From the NCBI GenBank assembly GCA_035048495.1, contig CM068545.1, forward strand, positions 24,214,741 through 24,278,740: a stretch of 64,000 nt of DNA, given 5' to 3'. The notes beneath the pieces are model-generated. The model worked only from the letters and a program-made list of their open reading frames with translations. It did not search any database and was not told the DNA's origin. Position numbers and translations under genes: made by a program. Positions 51,353 to 63,375 of this stretch are shown here, in pieces (positions within the stretch are counted from its first letter, which is position 1; every line of letters starts with the position of its first letter). The DNA is from Euptelea pleiosperma. Taxonomy: Eukaryota; Streptophyta; Magnoliopsida; Ranunculales; Eupteleaceae.

Positions 51353-54300
51353 ATGGTGAGAGGACGTGGGAATCGAACAGCTCCACTCCAAGATGCCTAC
51401 CTCCGTGAAGAAGTTGAAGAGTTGAAGCGAGCAAATAATAACCTACAACGAATGATGGAAGAGGTCTTGCAATGGCTTCCCACGCATGCTTCTACAAGTA
51501 ATCTGATGGCCCCTAATGCGTTTGCAGGACAACCACTTGACACGCATGATACATTCAATGAAGGGTATCATTCTGAATCTTCAAGTTCAACTAGAGCTCT
51601 AACACCGCCACCACCCCCAGTACAAGCACCACTCCAACCAACATGGGCGATGGATCGTCTTGCGCGAGCTTTGGAAAATGCCGATAAGAGTATTCGAGTG
51701 GACGTGTCCAATTTTGACGGTAAATTCGATCCCGAAACGTATTGTGATTGGATTGCGTCCCTTGAAACTTTCTTTGAATGGAAAGAATTATCGGAAGAGA
51801 GGAAAGTCAAATTTGTTGCTACAAAACTCAAAGGTCACACCCTAGTTTGGTGGCAACAATACCAAATAAGTCGTGAACGGAGAGGAAATCAGCGAGTTAA
51901 TACTTGGACCGAAATGAAATTAAAATTGGATGACATATTCCTCCCTCTCGACTATTTTCAAACTTTATATAGAAAGTTTCATCATCTCCGGCAAAAGAAT
52001 GATTAAAGTGTTGCTAATTATACTGAGGAATTTTATAAATATCTAAGCTGGATAAACTTACAAGAAACAGATGATCAATTGGTAGCAAGATACTTGAGTG
52101 GGTTAAAATTGTCTATCCATGATGAGATAATTTTACATCACCTAAGTAACCTTGATGAGACGTACCAAATGGCTTTAAAAGCAGAAGAAAAGTTGAAAAG
52201 GATAAATTTTAAGGGGGTTGAAAAGATCCTTGATTTTGGACCCTTTAAAGACAAGAGAGTGGTCACTCGCACTTTCAATCAACCAAACTCACATGATGGG
52301 GGAGGACTTAAAGATCGAGTGGCTAACCCACTAGAAAGAAAGAAAAATGGGACACAATCCATTACATGTTTCAGGTGTGGGGAAAAGGGACATTTAGCTT
52401 ATGAGTGTCCCAAGAAGAAGGGGGATAATCGGTTAAATCTCATAGATGAAAATGATGAGGATGATGAGGTTATCTATGACACCGATGAAAATGATGAGGC
52501 TCCCCATGAATTATGTGAGCCCGAATATAGTGCTGAAAGCCTTGTCATTAGACGAGTTTTAACGGCTCCAAAGAGCCTTGAAAATGATGATTGGCTACGT
52601 AATAATATCTTCCATACTTTTTGTACCGCTTATGATCGCAAATGTCTAGTTTTGATTGATTGCGGTAGTTTTGAAAATATGGTAACTAAAGAAATGGTTG
52701 ATAAGTTAAAATTACCATGTGAACGCCACCCAAAGCCCTACAAAATTTCTTGGTTCGAAAAGGGTGGTGAAGTACCTATCAAAGAAAGGTGCTTAGTGAA
52801 ATTTTCCATTGGAAAGTATTGTGATGAACTTTGGATGGATGTATTACCCATGGATGCATGTCATGTATTGCTTGGACGACCTTGGCAATATGATTGCGAT
52901 GTTCGTCATGATGGAAGAAAGAATGTTTATTCTCTTTTTCTTAATGGCACAAAGTATGTCTTGACTCCTTTAAAAGAGATTCCATCACGTATCTCTAAAA
53001 AGGAACAAACTAATCTCTTATCTCTCAAACATTTTGAAGAGACATACAAAGAGAGTCAAGTAGCCTATGTCCTTATTGCTCACAATACCATCAAGGAAGA
53101 ACAGCAAAAAGAAATACCTAAATGCATAGATGAACTTTTGAGTGAGTTTTCCGATGTCATACCCGATGAATTACCGGATGGATTACCACCTATGCGTGAG
53201 ATTCAACATCGAATTGATTTAGTTCCGGGTGCTATATTGCCAAACTTACCTCATTATCGAATGAGCCCCGCGGAACATGCCGAACTCCAAAGGCAAGTTG
53301 AAGGATTGTTGAAAAAAGGACTCATTCAAGAAACCCTAAGTCCTTGTGTGGTTCCTGCCCTCCTTACCCCTAAGAAGGATGGGACTTGGAGGATGTGTGT
53401 TGATAGTAGAGCTATCAACAAAATCACAATAAAATACTGTTTTCCTATTCCCCAACTTGATGACATGCTAGACATGTTACATGGTGCCCAAGTGTTTTCA
53501 AAAATTGACCTTAGAAGTGGATACCACCAAATTCGAATCCAAGGAGGTGACGAATGGAAAACCGCCTTTAAAACTCGAGACGGTCTTTATGAATGGCTAG
53601 TCATGCCATTTGGCTTATCAAATGCACCAAGTACGTTCATGAGGGTAATGAATCAAGTACACTTAAACCATTTATTGGAAAATTTGTAGTCGTGTATTTT
53701 GATGATATTCTTATATTTAGCTCTTCAATTTATGACCATACTAATCATGTGCAACATTGTGCTACAAGTTTTGCGCAGGGAAAAGTTATATATCAACCTC
53801 AAGAGGTGCTCTTTTATGGTAGATAGTGTAGTCTTTTTGGGCTACATTGTCTCTTCTCAAGGTGCCAAGGTGGATGAAGAAAAAATTAAAGCAATTGTGG
53901 AATGGCCAATCCCAAAATCCGTTGCAGAAGTGTGAAGCTTCCATGGCCTAGCAGCATTCTATTGGCGGTTCATTAAGAATTTTAGTAGCGTAATTGCTCC
54001 CGTGACAAACTGCATAAGATCCAAAGACTTTCATTGGACACAGGAAGCTGATGAGAGCTTTAAATTGGTCAAAAAGAAACTAACTGAGGCTCCCGTGCTT
54101 GCTTTGCCTAATTTTGATGAGGTGTTTGAAGTAGATTGTGACGCATCTCACATAGGAATTGGGGCTGTCTTAAGCCAAAAGGGGCGCCCAATTGCCTTCT
54201 TTAGTGAAAAACTCAACGATGTTAAGAAGCGTTACACCACGATTGCCCAAGACGTTGAGTTTTACGCGATTGTGCAAGCCTTAAGGTTTTGGTGTCACTA

Positions 54301-54487
54301 CTTGATACACAAGGAGTTTGTTTTATGTTCTAACCACGAGGCCCTTCATTTTTTAAATGTCCAAAAAAAGCTTAATGCTAGACATGCTAAGTGGGTCTCC
54401 TACCTACAAGAGTACACATTTGTGATACATCACAAGGTCGGTACTATGAATAAAGTAGCGGATGCACTTAGTCGAAAAGTTTGTCTA
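51353..54487 (+). pseudogene. gypsy gag-protease-RT-RNase H
   Basis: ATG at 51353 (MVRGRG). Retrotransposon Gag core is about 51690-52000; a TAA at 52004-52006 interrupts, then the same frame continues. Zinc knuckle C-F-R-C...H...C at about 52367-52410; protease LIDCGS near 52651; RT motifs WRMCVDSRAIN, FSKIDLRSGYHQI and MPFGLSNAPSTF at 53389-53640. A frame shift near 53680 puts the YFDD catalytic motif (53695-53706) in another frame, and the original frame returns by about 53770. TGA at 53933-53935 replaces an expected CGA in '(R)SFHGLA'. RNase H (VDCDASHIGIGAVLSQ, then VADALSRK) runs to 54487 where the solo LTR begins. Not functional. Confidence 0.9.
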
Positions 54488-56225
54488 TGAAAGTGGGGTT
54501 TTTCCGCGTCGTTGGTTACGGAAACCCTAACTTCAACATATTTTTAATTGATCCGAGACATTTAACCTGTAAAATGGGTAATTTTGCATAGTGGCTCGTG
54601 TCGGATGTCGATCCGCACTCGGGATTAGTCGGATTAGCGCGACTAAGAACATAAAATGAAGGAACATTACAAGAAATAATAGATAAAAATAAACTTCATC
54701 ATTAAGTAATCAAAATGTCTATTACAATGCTTGAATCGAACATAAAATAAAATAAGATAAACTAAAAAGCAGTTTTAAAGAAGAAGATTCTAAAGAGAAT
54801 TAGAGAGAGAAAGTTAGAAAGAGGTCTCTAGAAAGAGAGATTACTCTCTAGAGAGAGAAAACTAATTTAGAGAGAGAAACTATAGGGGGAGAGAGAAAGA
54901 AGAGGTTTATCCTAGAGAGAGAAAGTGTGAGAAACTAACCTTAGGACTTACCGAGCCACCGCGTGTTGACGAGGAGACAATCACTTGGTGGAGAATGAGG
55001 TGCTGATCGATGGCTGAAATGATCCATTAATAGGAGAGGGGCAACATCTTTTGTGCACGGTTGGAGAAGGTCTATAGTTGCTGGATCGAAGAGGAGAAGC
55101 CACATGTTGCAGGCTAGAGTAGCAGCACGTGTATGAGATCGGCAAGGTGATGCAGGGCTAAGGAGCGCACCACATGATGTGGTTCCAAAGTGGAGGTGAA
55201 TGGAGAGATTTACCTAGAGTTTCAGACCATAACTGGAGAAGGAAGTGGCGATCTTGCAGATTTGTGGATGATGATGGTGGACATTGCCATGGGGCGGTGG
55301 TTGGATGATCTGCCAGCCAGTAGGAGGTGAAGAGCCAGAAGGTTTTTGATGCTTGGCTGGAGTTGAGGATGAGGTGGAGAGCGAGAAGAAACCCAACAAC
55401 GTGATGAAGAGCCACCACGTTGCAGAGCAAGATGCAGCAAGGAGAGGAGTTGCGCCAGCAGGTTGCACTCCGGCAATGGAGGGAAGAGGATGCAAGGGGC
55501 ACCCAACTTGCAGCACTGTTTGGAGTGCTCCAAAAGGAGGAGCGGTGGTTGATGGAGAAGATCACGACTGTGAACCAGCAGGTTACAGAGATCACTTCGA
55601 AGCAGGCTGGGATGGGGACGGCTGGCGCACAAGGGCAGCAAGTTCACGGCCTTAGAGAAGAGGAAGGCAGTCCGTGCAGCAACCTGTGGGTGGAACGGCT
55701 GGTGGAGAGGGCGGTGGTTCGTGTGAGGGTGTTGGCGCTGTGGTAGACGTGTTGCACACAGCAGCGAATAGGAAGGAGCAGAAGAGGAAGCAGAAGAGGA
55801 AGAAGAAGAAGAAGGAGGACTGGACTGGTTGGGGGGGCACTGCCGACCGGAGTTGCAGGCTGCAACTCCGGTAGAAAACGGTAATAATAAAAAAAAACGA
55901 AAACGAAAAATATGAGAAGAAGAAGAAGAAGAAGAAGAAGAAGAAGAAGAAGAAGAAGAAGGAGGAGGAAGAGAAGGAGAACCAGATGGCCAGAGTTGCT
56001 GCCTGCAACTCCGGCGAAGGTGGAGGAGGAAGAAGAAGAAGAAAAGAAAAAAAAAGAAAAGAAACGTCCACCGGTGGAGGGAGAACGTGGGGGGATTGAA
56101 AGGGGGGAAGAGAGGAAAAGATAGGAGGGGGATTAGGGTTCGAACGAACCCCTATCCTTCTCCTTTTAAAGCTTCCCTATTTCCTTTAATGGAAATAGGG
56201 GATTTTTTGAATAAGAAAAATAATT

Positions 56226-56265
<40 letters not shown>

Positions 56266-57228
56266 TAAAAACCTACTTTTCTATGGGGAATCTCTCCATT
56301 TAGTGGACCCCCCATTTTTTAATTAAAATTATTTTGAAATTCACGGGGTCCACTAACTGGTCGGACAGCGGGTCGATGATGATGGGCCCGGCTATTGGCC
56401 CACATGGACTGATGATGTCCATCATCTCACAAGATGATGTGACAGACATTCTGATGGCGATCGGATGGATGGTGACTTGATTGGGACCCAGATTGGTAGA
56501 TCGACGGATCTAGAGAGATCCAACGGTCCGATTGAAGATCCAACGGTCCGATGGAAGATCCAACGGTCAGAAAGCTAAGGGAGATGAGATAGAGCCGAAG
56601 GGTAGGAGTTCTGGGGTTAAGTCAGTAGATTCGAGGATTGAGAGATGAAGAGAGAGAGAGAATAAGAAGAGATGAGATAAAAAGTATCAAAAAAAATGGA
56701 AAAAAGCACTGGCGGAGGGTCTGGAACCCTGGTCTTCACTGTGACCATCCTCACGCTTCTCCAGTAGAGTCGACTATCATTCTTTGCTGACTCATGTGGC
56801 TTTAAACGCTTTGGTCCGTCTCTAGGTCATTGGCTCTCCTGCTCTCTTCGTTCTTTGGGCCGGCATTTTGGTCCTCTTATTCAGCCCATATTTGGCCCAT
56901 ATCTTCTAGTCATATCATGTGGGCTCTTTAAGCTTTGCTAATGGGCTTTCATGATCGATTTGGGCCCACAAGTCTCGAGAATCGTCCCATCGGGGTTTCC
57001 TGCGACAGAAGAAGCGCGTAATGAGACTTTATCAGAACGGCTTAATATTTAGACTTCCAAAAATGTGTTTAATGCATGCAAATATACCATTTCGTCCAGA
57101 AAAGTGTGTTCTACGCAACAGAAGAGACTCTTACGTAGAAAAGTAGGTAAATAGAGTATTTTACGTAGGAGAATGCAATAATGCTAAAAGGATAATTGCT
57201 TAAAATAAGCACTTTTGAGCGAATATCA
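54488..57228. mobile_element. solo LTR, 2741 bp (family S) inside gypsy
   Basis: TGAAAGTGGGG...GCGAATATCA with a perfect 5-bp duplication GTCTA at 54483-54487 and 57229-57233. First and last ~200 bp closely match 17913-21167. Removing it and one GTCTA restores an open gypsy frame across the junction. Contains a GAA tract (55910-55965), a T run (56226-56262), GAGTTGCAGGCTGCAACTC palindromes (55850-55872, 55993-56012) and the decayed tRNA-like segment at 56708-56775. Confidence 0.88.
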
Positions 57229-57233
57229 GTCTA

Positions 57234-57926
57234 CTCAATACTTTATTTTTTGAAGTGATTGGTTCTGATTTGTTACCTGAAAATTATAAAACTGACCCTT
57301 ACTTTGAAAAGATTTGGGAAGAATGTAACAATGGGCCAAACAAAGACTTTTCCATAGTTGATGGGTACCTTTTCAAGGGAAATCAACTATGCCTCCCCGA
57401 AGGATCCTTAAGAAACCACGTCATTGCCGAACTACATGGTGGTGGCTTGGGAGGTCATTTTGGTCGTGATAAGACCATTGCTTTAATTTATGGTCGTTAT
57501 TATTGGCCTAAGATGAAACGGGATATAGAAAGATTTGTTCGTCAATGTATGACATGTCAATGGGCTAAGGGTGGCAAACAAAATTGTGGACTCTACCAAC
57601 CCTTGCCAATACCAGCCCATCCTTGGGAAGATATTAGCATGGATTTTGTACTTGGGTTACCAAGAACCCAAAGAGGCCATGATTTTGTTTTTGTAGTGGT
57701 TGATAGATTTTCTAAAATGGCTCATTTTCTTTCATGCAGGAACACTACCGACGCTTCTAACATCGTTCATATTTTCTTCAAAGAGATTGTTCGACTTCAT
57801 GGTGTACCAAAGACCATCACATCTGACTGAGATATGCGGTTCATGAGAAATTTTTGGCGAACTTTGTGGAAGCTCATGGGAACTCATCTACAATTTTCAA
57901 GTGCCTATCACCCACAAACCGATGGC
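57234..57926 (+). pseudogene. gypsy integrase, truncated
   Basis: Continues the pol frame after the solo LTR: DLLPENY linker, HHCC zinc finger (H...H about 57436-57455, CMTC at 57547-57558), first catalytic Asp in SMDFVLGLP (about 57640) and second in ITSD (57825). TGA at 57828-57830 replaces an expected CGA (SDRD). The homology stops at HPQTDG (57909-57926), just before the catalytic Glu, so the DDE triad is incomplete. Confidence 0.85.
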
Positions 57927-58080
57927 TCAAACATCCATAAATGAAATAAAAAAGTCAACGGCTCAAACATCTACTGAGTCTGCATCAGATCAATAATCAC
58001 CTGGGTCTTGCAAAAAAAAATTAGTAAACTTATTAGAATAAAATATGTTATAAGTTATAATAAAATAAATATATCGTTAA
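57927..58080. other. junction after truncated integrase
   Basis: GGCTCAAACATC occurs at 57924 and again at about 57960, a possible breakpoint signature. Otherwise unassigned. Confidence 0.4.
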
Positions 58081-58084
58081 AAAC

Positions 58085-60470
58085 TCGAAATAGACTTTAC
58101 TTTTAAGTTTTACATGTCTAAACTTATAAGTGACTACAATCTCTCAACCGAACGTCGAAATTTGACCCGATCTCTTCCAACACATATGTTTTAACACATT
58201 TGAGGTGTTGGAAGAAGTTTTGGGAGATTCCGACCTCGCTTACCCGATTTCGGTGTCGAAGTCCCGAAATGGATTTTAGTTCTAAGTCTTAAATGCCTAA
58301 ACCTACAAATGACTATAATTTTCTAACCCGACCTCAGAATTTGACCCCGTCTTTTTCAACACATTTATTTCAATACGTTTGAAGTGTTGAAAGAAGTTTT
58401 GAGAGATTCCGACCTCGTTTGCCCGATTTGGGCGTCGAAGTCCCGAAATAGATTTCAGTTCTAAGTCTTAAATGCCTAAACCTACAAATGACTATAATTT
58501 TCTAACCCGACCTCGGAATTTGACCCCGTCTCTTCCAACACATTTGTTTCAACACTTTTGAAGTGTTGAAAGAAGTTTCGAGAGATTCTTACCTTGTTTG
58601 CCCAATTTGGGAGTTAAAGTCCCGAAATAGATTTCAGTTCTAAGTCTTAAATGCCTAAACCTATAAATGACTATAGTTTTCTAATCCGACTTCGGAATTT
58701 GACCCCGTCTCTTCCAACATATTTGTTTCAATATGTTTGAAGTATTGAAAAAACTTTCGGAAGATTCTGACCTTGTTTGCCGGATTTGGACGTTGAAGTC
58801 TTGAAATGGATTTCAACCTTAAGTCTTAAATGCATAAACCTACAAATGACTATAGTTTTCTAACTTGACATCGAAATTTGACCCCATCTCTTCCAACACA
58901 TTTGTTTTAATACGTTTGAAGTGTTGAAAGAAGTTTTGGGAGATTTCGACCTCGTTTGCTCGATTTAGACGTCGAAGTCCCGAAATGGATTTCGGTTCTA
59001 AGTCTTAAATGCCTAAACCTACAAATGACTATAATTTTCTAACCCGACCTCGAAATTTGACTCCGTCTCTTCCAACACATTTGTTTCAACACGTTTGAAG
59101 TATTGGAAGAAGTTTCGGGAGATTCTGACCTCGTTTGCCTGATTTGGACGACGAAATCCCGAAATGGATTTCAGTTCTAAGTCTTAAATGTCTAAACCTA
59201 CAAATGATAATAATTTTCTAACCCGACCTCGGAATTTGACAACGTCTCTTCCAACACATTTGTTTCAACACGTTTGAAGTGTTGGAAGAAGTTTCGGGAG
59301 ATTCTGACCTCATTTGTCCGATTTGGACGTAGAAATCCTGAAATAGATTTCAGTTCTAAGTCTTAAATGCCTATACCTACAAATGACAATAATTTTCTAA
59401 CCCGACCTCAGAATTTGACAACGTCACTTCCAACACATTTGTTTCAACACGTTTGAAGTGTTGGAAGAAGTTTCGGGAGATTCTGACCTCGTTTGTCCGA
59501 TTTGGACGTAGAAGTCCTGAAATAGATTTCAATTCTAAGTCTTAAATGTCTAAACCTACAAATGACTATAGTTTTCTAACCCGACCTCGAAATTTGACTC
59601 CGTCTCTTCCAACATATTTGTTTCAACATATTTGAAGTGTTAGAAGAAGTTTTGAGAGATTCCGACCTCGTTTGCCAGATTTGAACGTCGAAGTCCCGAA
59701 ATGGATTTCAGTTCTAAGTTTTAAATGCCTAAACCTACAAATGACAATAATTTTCTAATCCGACCTCAGAATTTGACAACGTCTCTTCTAACACATTTGT
59801 TTCAACACGTTTGAAGTATTAGAAGAAGTTTCGGGAGATTCTGACCTCGTTTGTCCGATTTGGGCGTAGAAGTCCTGAAATGGATTTCAGTTCTAAGTCT
59901 TAAATGTCTAAACCTACAAATGACTATAGTTTTCTAACCCGACCTCGAAATTTGACCCCGTCTCTTCCAACATATTTGTTTCAACACATTTGATGTGTTA
60001 GAATGAGTTTCGGGAGATTCCGACCTCGTTTGCCGGATTTGGGCGTTGAAGTCCTGAAATGGATTTCAGTTCTAAGTCTTAAATGCCTAAACCTATAATT
60101 GAATATAATTTTCTAACCTGACCTTGGAATTTAACCCTGTCTCTTCCAACACATTTGTTTCAATACGTTTGAAGTGTTGGAAGGAGTTTCGAGAGATTTT
60201 GACCTCGTTTGCCCGATTTGGGCATCGAAGTCCCGAAATGGATTTCAATTCTAAGTCTTAAATGCCTAAACCTACAAATGACTATAGTTTTCTAACCTGA
60301 CCTTGAAATTTGATATCGTCTCTTCCAACACATTTGAAATATTGGAAGAAGTTTCGAGAGATTTCGACCTCATTTGCCCGATTTGGGCGTCGAAGTCCCG
60401 AAATAGATTTCAGTTCTAAGTCTTAAATGCCTAAACCTACAACTGATTACAATTTCATAACAGAAAGTAC
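58085..60470. repeat. tandem array of 179-bp unit, ~13 copies
   Basis: The phrase TTTTCTAAC recurs at 58319, 58498, 58677, 58856, 59035, 59214, 59393, 59572, 59751, 59930, 60109 and 60288, every step exactly 179 bp. A diverged first unit is phased at 58140; the last unit has a small deletion (about 60325). Conserved words are TCTTCCAACACATTTGTTTCAACACG, GAAGTGTTGGAAGAAGTTTCGGGAGATT, GTCGAAGTCCCGAAATGGATTTCAG and TAAATGCCTAAACCTAC. No frame is open. Confidence 0.95.
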
Positions 60471-61048
60471 TTAAATGTGGACATATCTAGAGTCAATCTA
60501 AGCCATATAACATAGACCACGAGGACCTGTCATTCACTATACCATGGGTATAGCATAGCGGGGTCAAGGCTGTTACAGGTTGATGAATCACATATTGAAT
60601 GCAATTACTTGACTATAAATTAAATATAATTAGAACAAAGTAAACCTAATTAACAAATTAATGCAATGTAAACCTAATTAATTCTTTATCTAGTAAATAT
60701 AACTACACTGCAGATTCTTTAAAGATAAAACAAACCTAGCAAAGGAAAAATCTATAAATTTAAAAATGTCAATGCTTATAAATTATTAATTAAACTAATT
60801 TTAAGAAAAGAAGATAAATCAAATAGAACGAAAGGCTCACTAGATGTCGAAAAGCACAAGTCCAGCCAACCAATACCAAAAACCCCTCAGATTGAGCCTC
60901 GTACTCTCACTATACCGATACTCACATTCAATTCTCTGAATGAAACAATATCTATTAGATTACCAAAAAAATAAAAACCATTCGACAGGAAACCCAATTT
61001 GCTACATTGGATGATGACTTTATGGATGTTTGGCCAATCCCTAAGTGT

Positions 61049-61050
<2 letters not shown>
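60471..61050. other. unassigned, LTR-like downstream of array
   Basis: 'actataccatgggtatagcatagcggggtc..ggctgttacagg' recalls LTR regions of long plant gypsy elements, but no boundary could be set. AT-rich with no gene. Confidence 0.35.

Positions 61051-61051
<1 letters not shown>

Positions 61052-61128
<77 letters not shown>
61052..61128. repeat. (TA)n microsatellite
   Basis: About 35 uninterrupted TA units after a short (ATACAT) lead-in. Produces meaningless Tyr-Ile frames on both strands. Confidence 0.95.
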
Positions 61129-61130
<2 letters not shown>

Positions 61131-61199
61131 GATGGGATAGAGTGACTTATGCTATTCTTACTAATAGAATGACTAATGGACATGGGAGCCGCATGAAGA

Positions 61200-61780
61200 T
61201 GAGTTAACGGCTAATTTTTGGTGATGATATTCTTCTCGACATGGATATCAGCCACACAAAATCAGCCCATAACAACATTTTCAGCCTTGTGCAAAGTGTA
61301 TTGCAAATTGAAAATTTTTGGACCATCCATTTGCACCGTTAAATTTAGGTCCATATTTGATAGGGTTAGAAGTTTTAAAAATTATTGATTTTTGGTGAGG
61401 ATGATCTCCCTAACCAAAAATCAGGTTTTAACTCATTGCATGTGGGCCCCACAATCCCTAAGTGGAACAAGGTATGCCTGAAATTAGATTTTAGCACTTA
61501 TAAGGTGTTCTTATAGCCATTGAATGCAACCATTCTTTTAGTACTAAAACCAACGGCTAAAAATCATCAAACAAGCTGATTTTTTGTATGAAATATTACT
61601 AAGGGGTGAGCTAAACATCCATGCGGTCAGTGGCCCTAGATGACAGCGGTGACTACCAAAAATGCCGCTTCCGCATTTAAAACAATCTCAGGAACACCTT
61701 GTTACATCACGACCCTATATATAAATTTTGACAAAAAATTTGACTAACTACATGGAAGATAAATAAATGGCTGATTTTTG
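61200..61780. repeat. GATGATCTCC hairpin cassettes and MITE arms
   Basis: Copies of 'gatttttggtgaggatgatctcc' in both orientations (61215, 61385, 61770) and one GATGTTTGGCCC-type arm (61560-61640). No gene. Confidence 0.5.
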
Positions 61781-62935
61781 GTGAGGATGACCTCCTCACC
61801 ATATAGATCATCCCTACTAAAAATCAACCTATTCTGAAATTTCTAACCCCATCAAATGTGGGTTTAAGTTAACGGTAAAAAAATTCATACTTCTTCAACT
61901 TGTAAACCGTGCTATGAATATTAGAATGATTTGAATTTTTGTGAGGGTGATCTTCTCACCATATAGATCACACATACAAAAAATCAGCCCATTCTGGAAT
62001 TTCTACTACCATCAAATGTTGGTTTCAAGTTAACAGTAAAAAATAGACAATCCATAATTCTTCAACTTGTAAACCAACCTATGAATATAAGAATGATTTT
62101 AATTTTTGTGAGGGTGATCTCCTCAACATATAGACCACACCTACAAAAAATCAACCCATTCTAAAATTTCTAATACCATTAAATGTGGGTTTCAAGTTAA
62201 CAATAAAAATAGACAGTCCATAATTCTTCAACTTGTAAACCAACCTATGAATATAAGAATGGTTTGAATTTTTGTCAGGGTGATCTCCTCACCATATAGA
62301 CCACACCTACAGAAAATCAACCCATTCTGAAATTTCTAACACCATCAAATGTGGGTTTCAAGTTAACAGTAAAAATAGACAGTACATAATTCTTCAACTT
62401 GTAAACCATGCTATGAATATCAGAAGGGTCAGACTTCGTTGACAGATATAAAATGACAGGAACACAATATAAGCCACGTGGCACACCGTTACAGGACTAT
62501 GACCGTATAAATGTTTGTCCTATCCCATGATGGACCTTCAAGCCAAAAATCAGCCTGATTAGTGATTTATAGGCTTTGGATTGGACCTATTTTCATGGGC
62601 TGATCTCAACTCTACGAATTTGAGAGTATTTGAGGTACAAAGATGCAATACTTATAAATCACTAATCAGGCTGATTTTTGGTCTGTAGCTCCAACATGGG
62701 ATAGGACAAACATCCATACATTCAGAATCCTGGAACAGTGTGCCACCTGGCTTATATTGTGTCGCTGTCATTTTATATCTGTCAACGGAGCCCGACCCAT
62801 ATCAGAATGATTTGAATTTTTGTGAGGGCGATCTCCTCACCAAATAGATCACACCTACTAAAAAATCAGCCCATTCCAAAATTTTTAACACCATCAAATG
62901 TGGGTTTCAAGTTAACAGTAAACAATGAAAATAGC
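61780..62935 (+). repeat. ~166-bp tandem repeat, 4-5 units, MITE-split
   Basis: GAATGATTTGAATTTTTG and its variants start at 61924, 62091, 62257 (steps 167, 166), with a partial earlier unit, and a last unit split by the MITE at 62426-62798. Each unit has 'tgatctcctcaccatatagatcacacctac', 'cccattctgaaatttctaacaccatcaaatgtgggtttcaagttaac' and 'ccataattcttcaacttgtaaacc'. Confidence 0.8.
62426..62798. mobile_element. complete GGGTCGGGCTCCGTTGA MITE, 373 bp
   Basis: GGGTCAGACTTCGTTGACAG on the left; the right end reversed is GGGTCGGGCTCCGTTGACAG. Inverted arms of more than 70 bp. Perfect 9-bp duplication ATATCAGAA at 62417-62425 and 62799-62807, the Mutator-like signature. Confidence 0.92.
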
Positions 62936-63375
62936 TTCAATCCAATGGTTAAAAATCACTGATCAAACCATGATTAGTGATTTAAAACCTTGGATCTTTG
63001 TACCTAAAATCAACCCATGAAATAGCTTGAATCTAAGCATGATTAGGGTTAAATTAAACCCATCAAATAGCTTCAATCCAAAGTTTAGATATCACTGATC
63101 AGCACAATTCTTGATTTAAAACCTTGGATCTTTCTTTGGGAAAGAAAATCAGGGGTACGTTAAAACCTAAAAAAAAATCAAAACAACTTATCGGACGGCG
63201 ATGACACAGCAGGACAGCAATGGCAAGGGACGGTGACAGCAACGAACGGCAAGGGACGGCGAAGAAGAGCCACACCAGGCCGTCAGACGGCAACGCCCGG
63301 GGAGGAGGAGGAGGAGAGGAGAGGAGATGAGAAGGGTTTTCGATTAAACAAATTGGGAATTTTTTTTTTTTTTTT
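62936..63375. other. MITE fragments then GC-rich CACTA interior
   Basis: 62936-63130: GATGTTTGGCCC-family pieces ('aaaccttggatctttgtacc' twice). 63185-63335: GC-rich 'acggcgatgac...gggaggaggaggag', unlike its surroundings, perhaps the only remaining CACTA interior. No gene recognised. Confidence 0.4.

Larger units (their letters stand above)
51305..57926 (+). mobile_element. Ty3/gypsy (chromovirus-like) internal region, nested
   Basis: One long gag-pol frame interrupted by the solo LTR 54488-57228. Domain order Gag, zinc knuckle, protease, RT, RNase H, integrase identifies Ty3/gypsy. The short LTR, Met-tRNA PBS, single ORF and the [10 protein letters not shown] integrase motif suggest a chromovirus (Reina/Galadriel-like). 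It ends at 57926 inside integrase, so the 3' part, any chromodomain and the 3' LTR are gone. Confidence 0.85.

Noticed and set aside
55158..56124. Overlapping frames of 70-145 codons on both strands
   Set aside because: They lie in the purine-rich part of the family-S LTR and are not preserved in the copy at 17913-21167.
58085..60470. CRISPR-like or gene-family array
   Set aside because: Head-to-tail 179-bp repeats without unique spacers in a plant context; all frames are closed.
60887..61207. Frames with Tyr-Ile repeats
   Set aside because: Translation of the (TA)n microsatellite.
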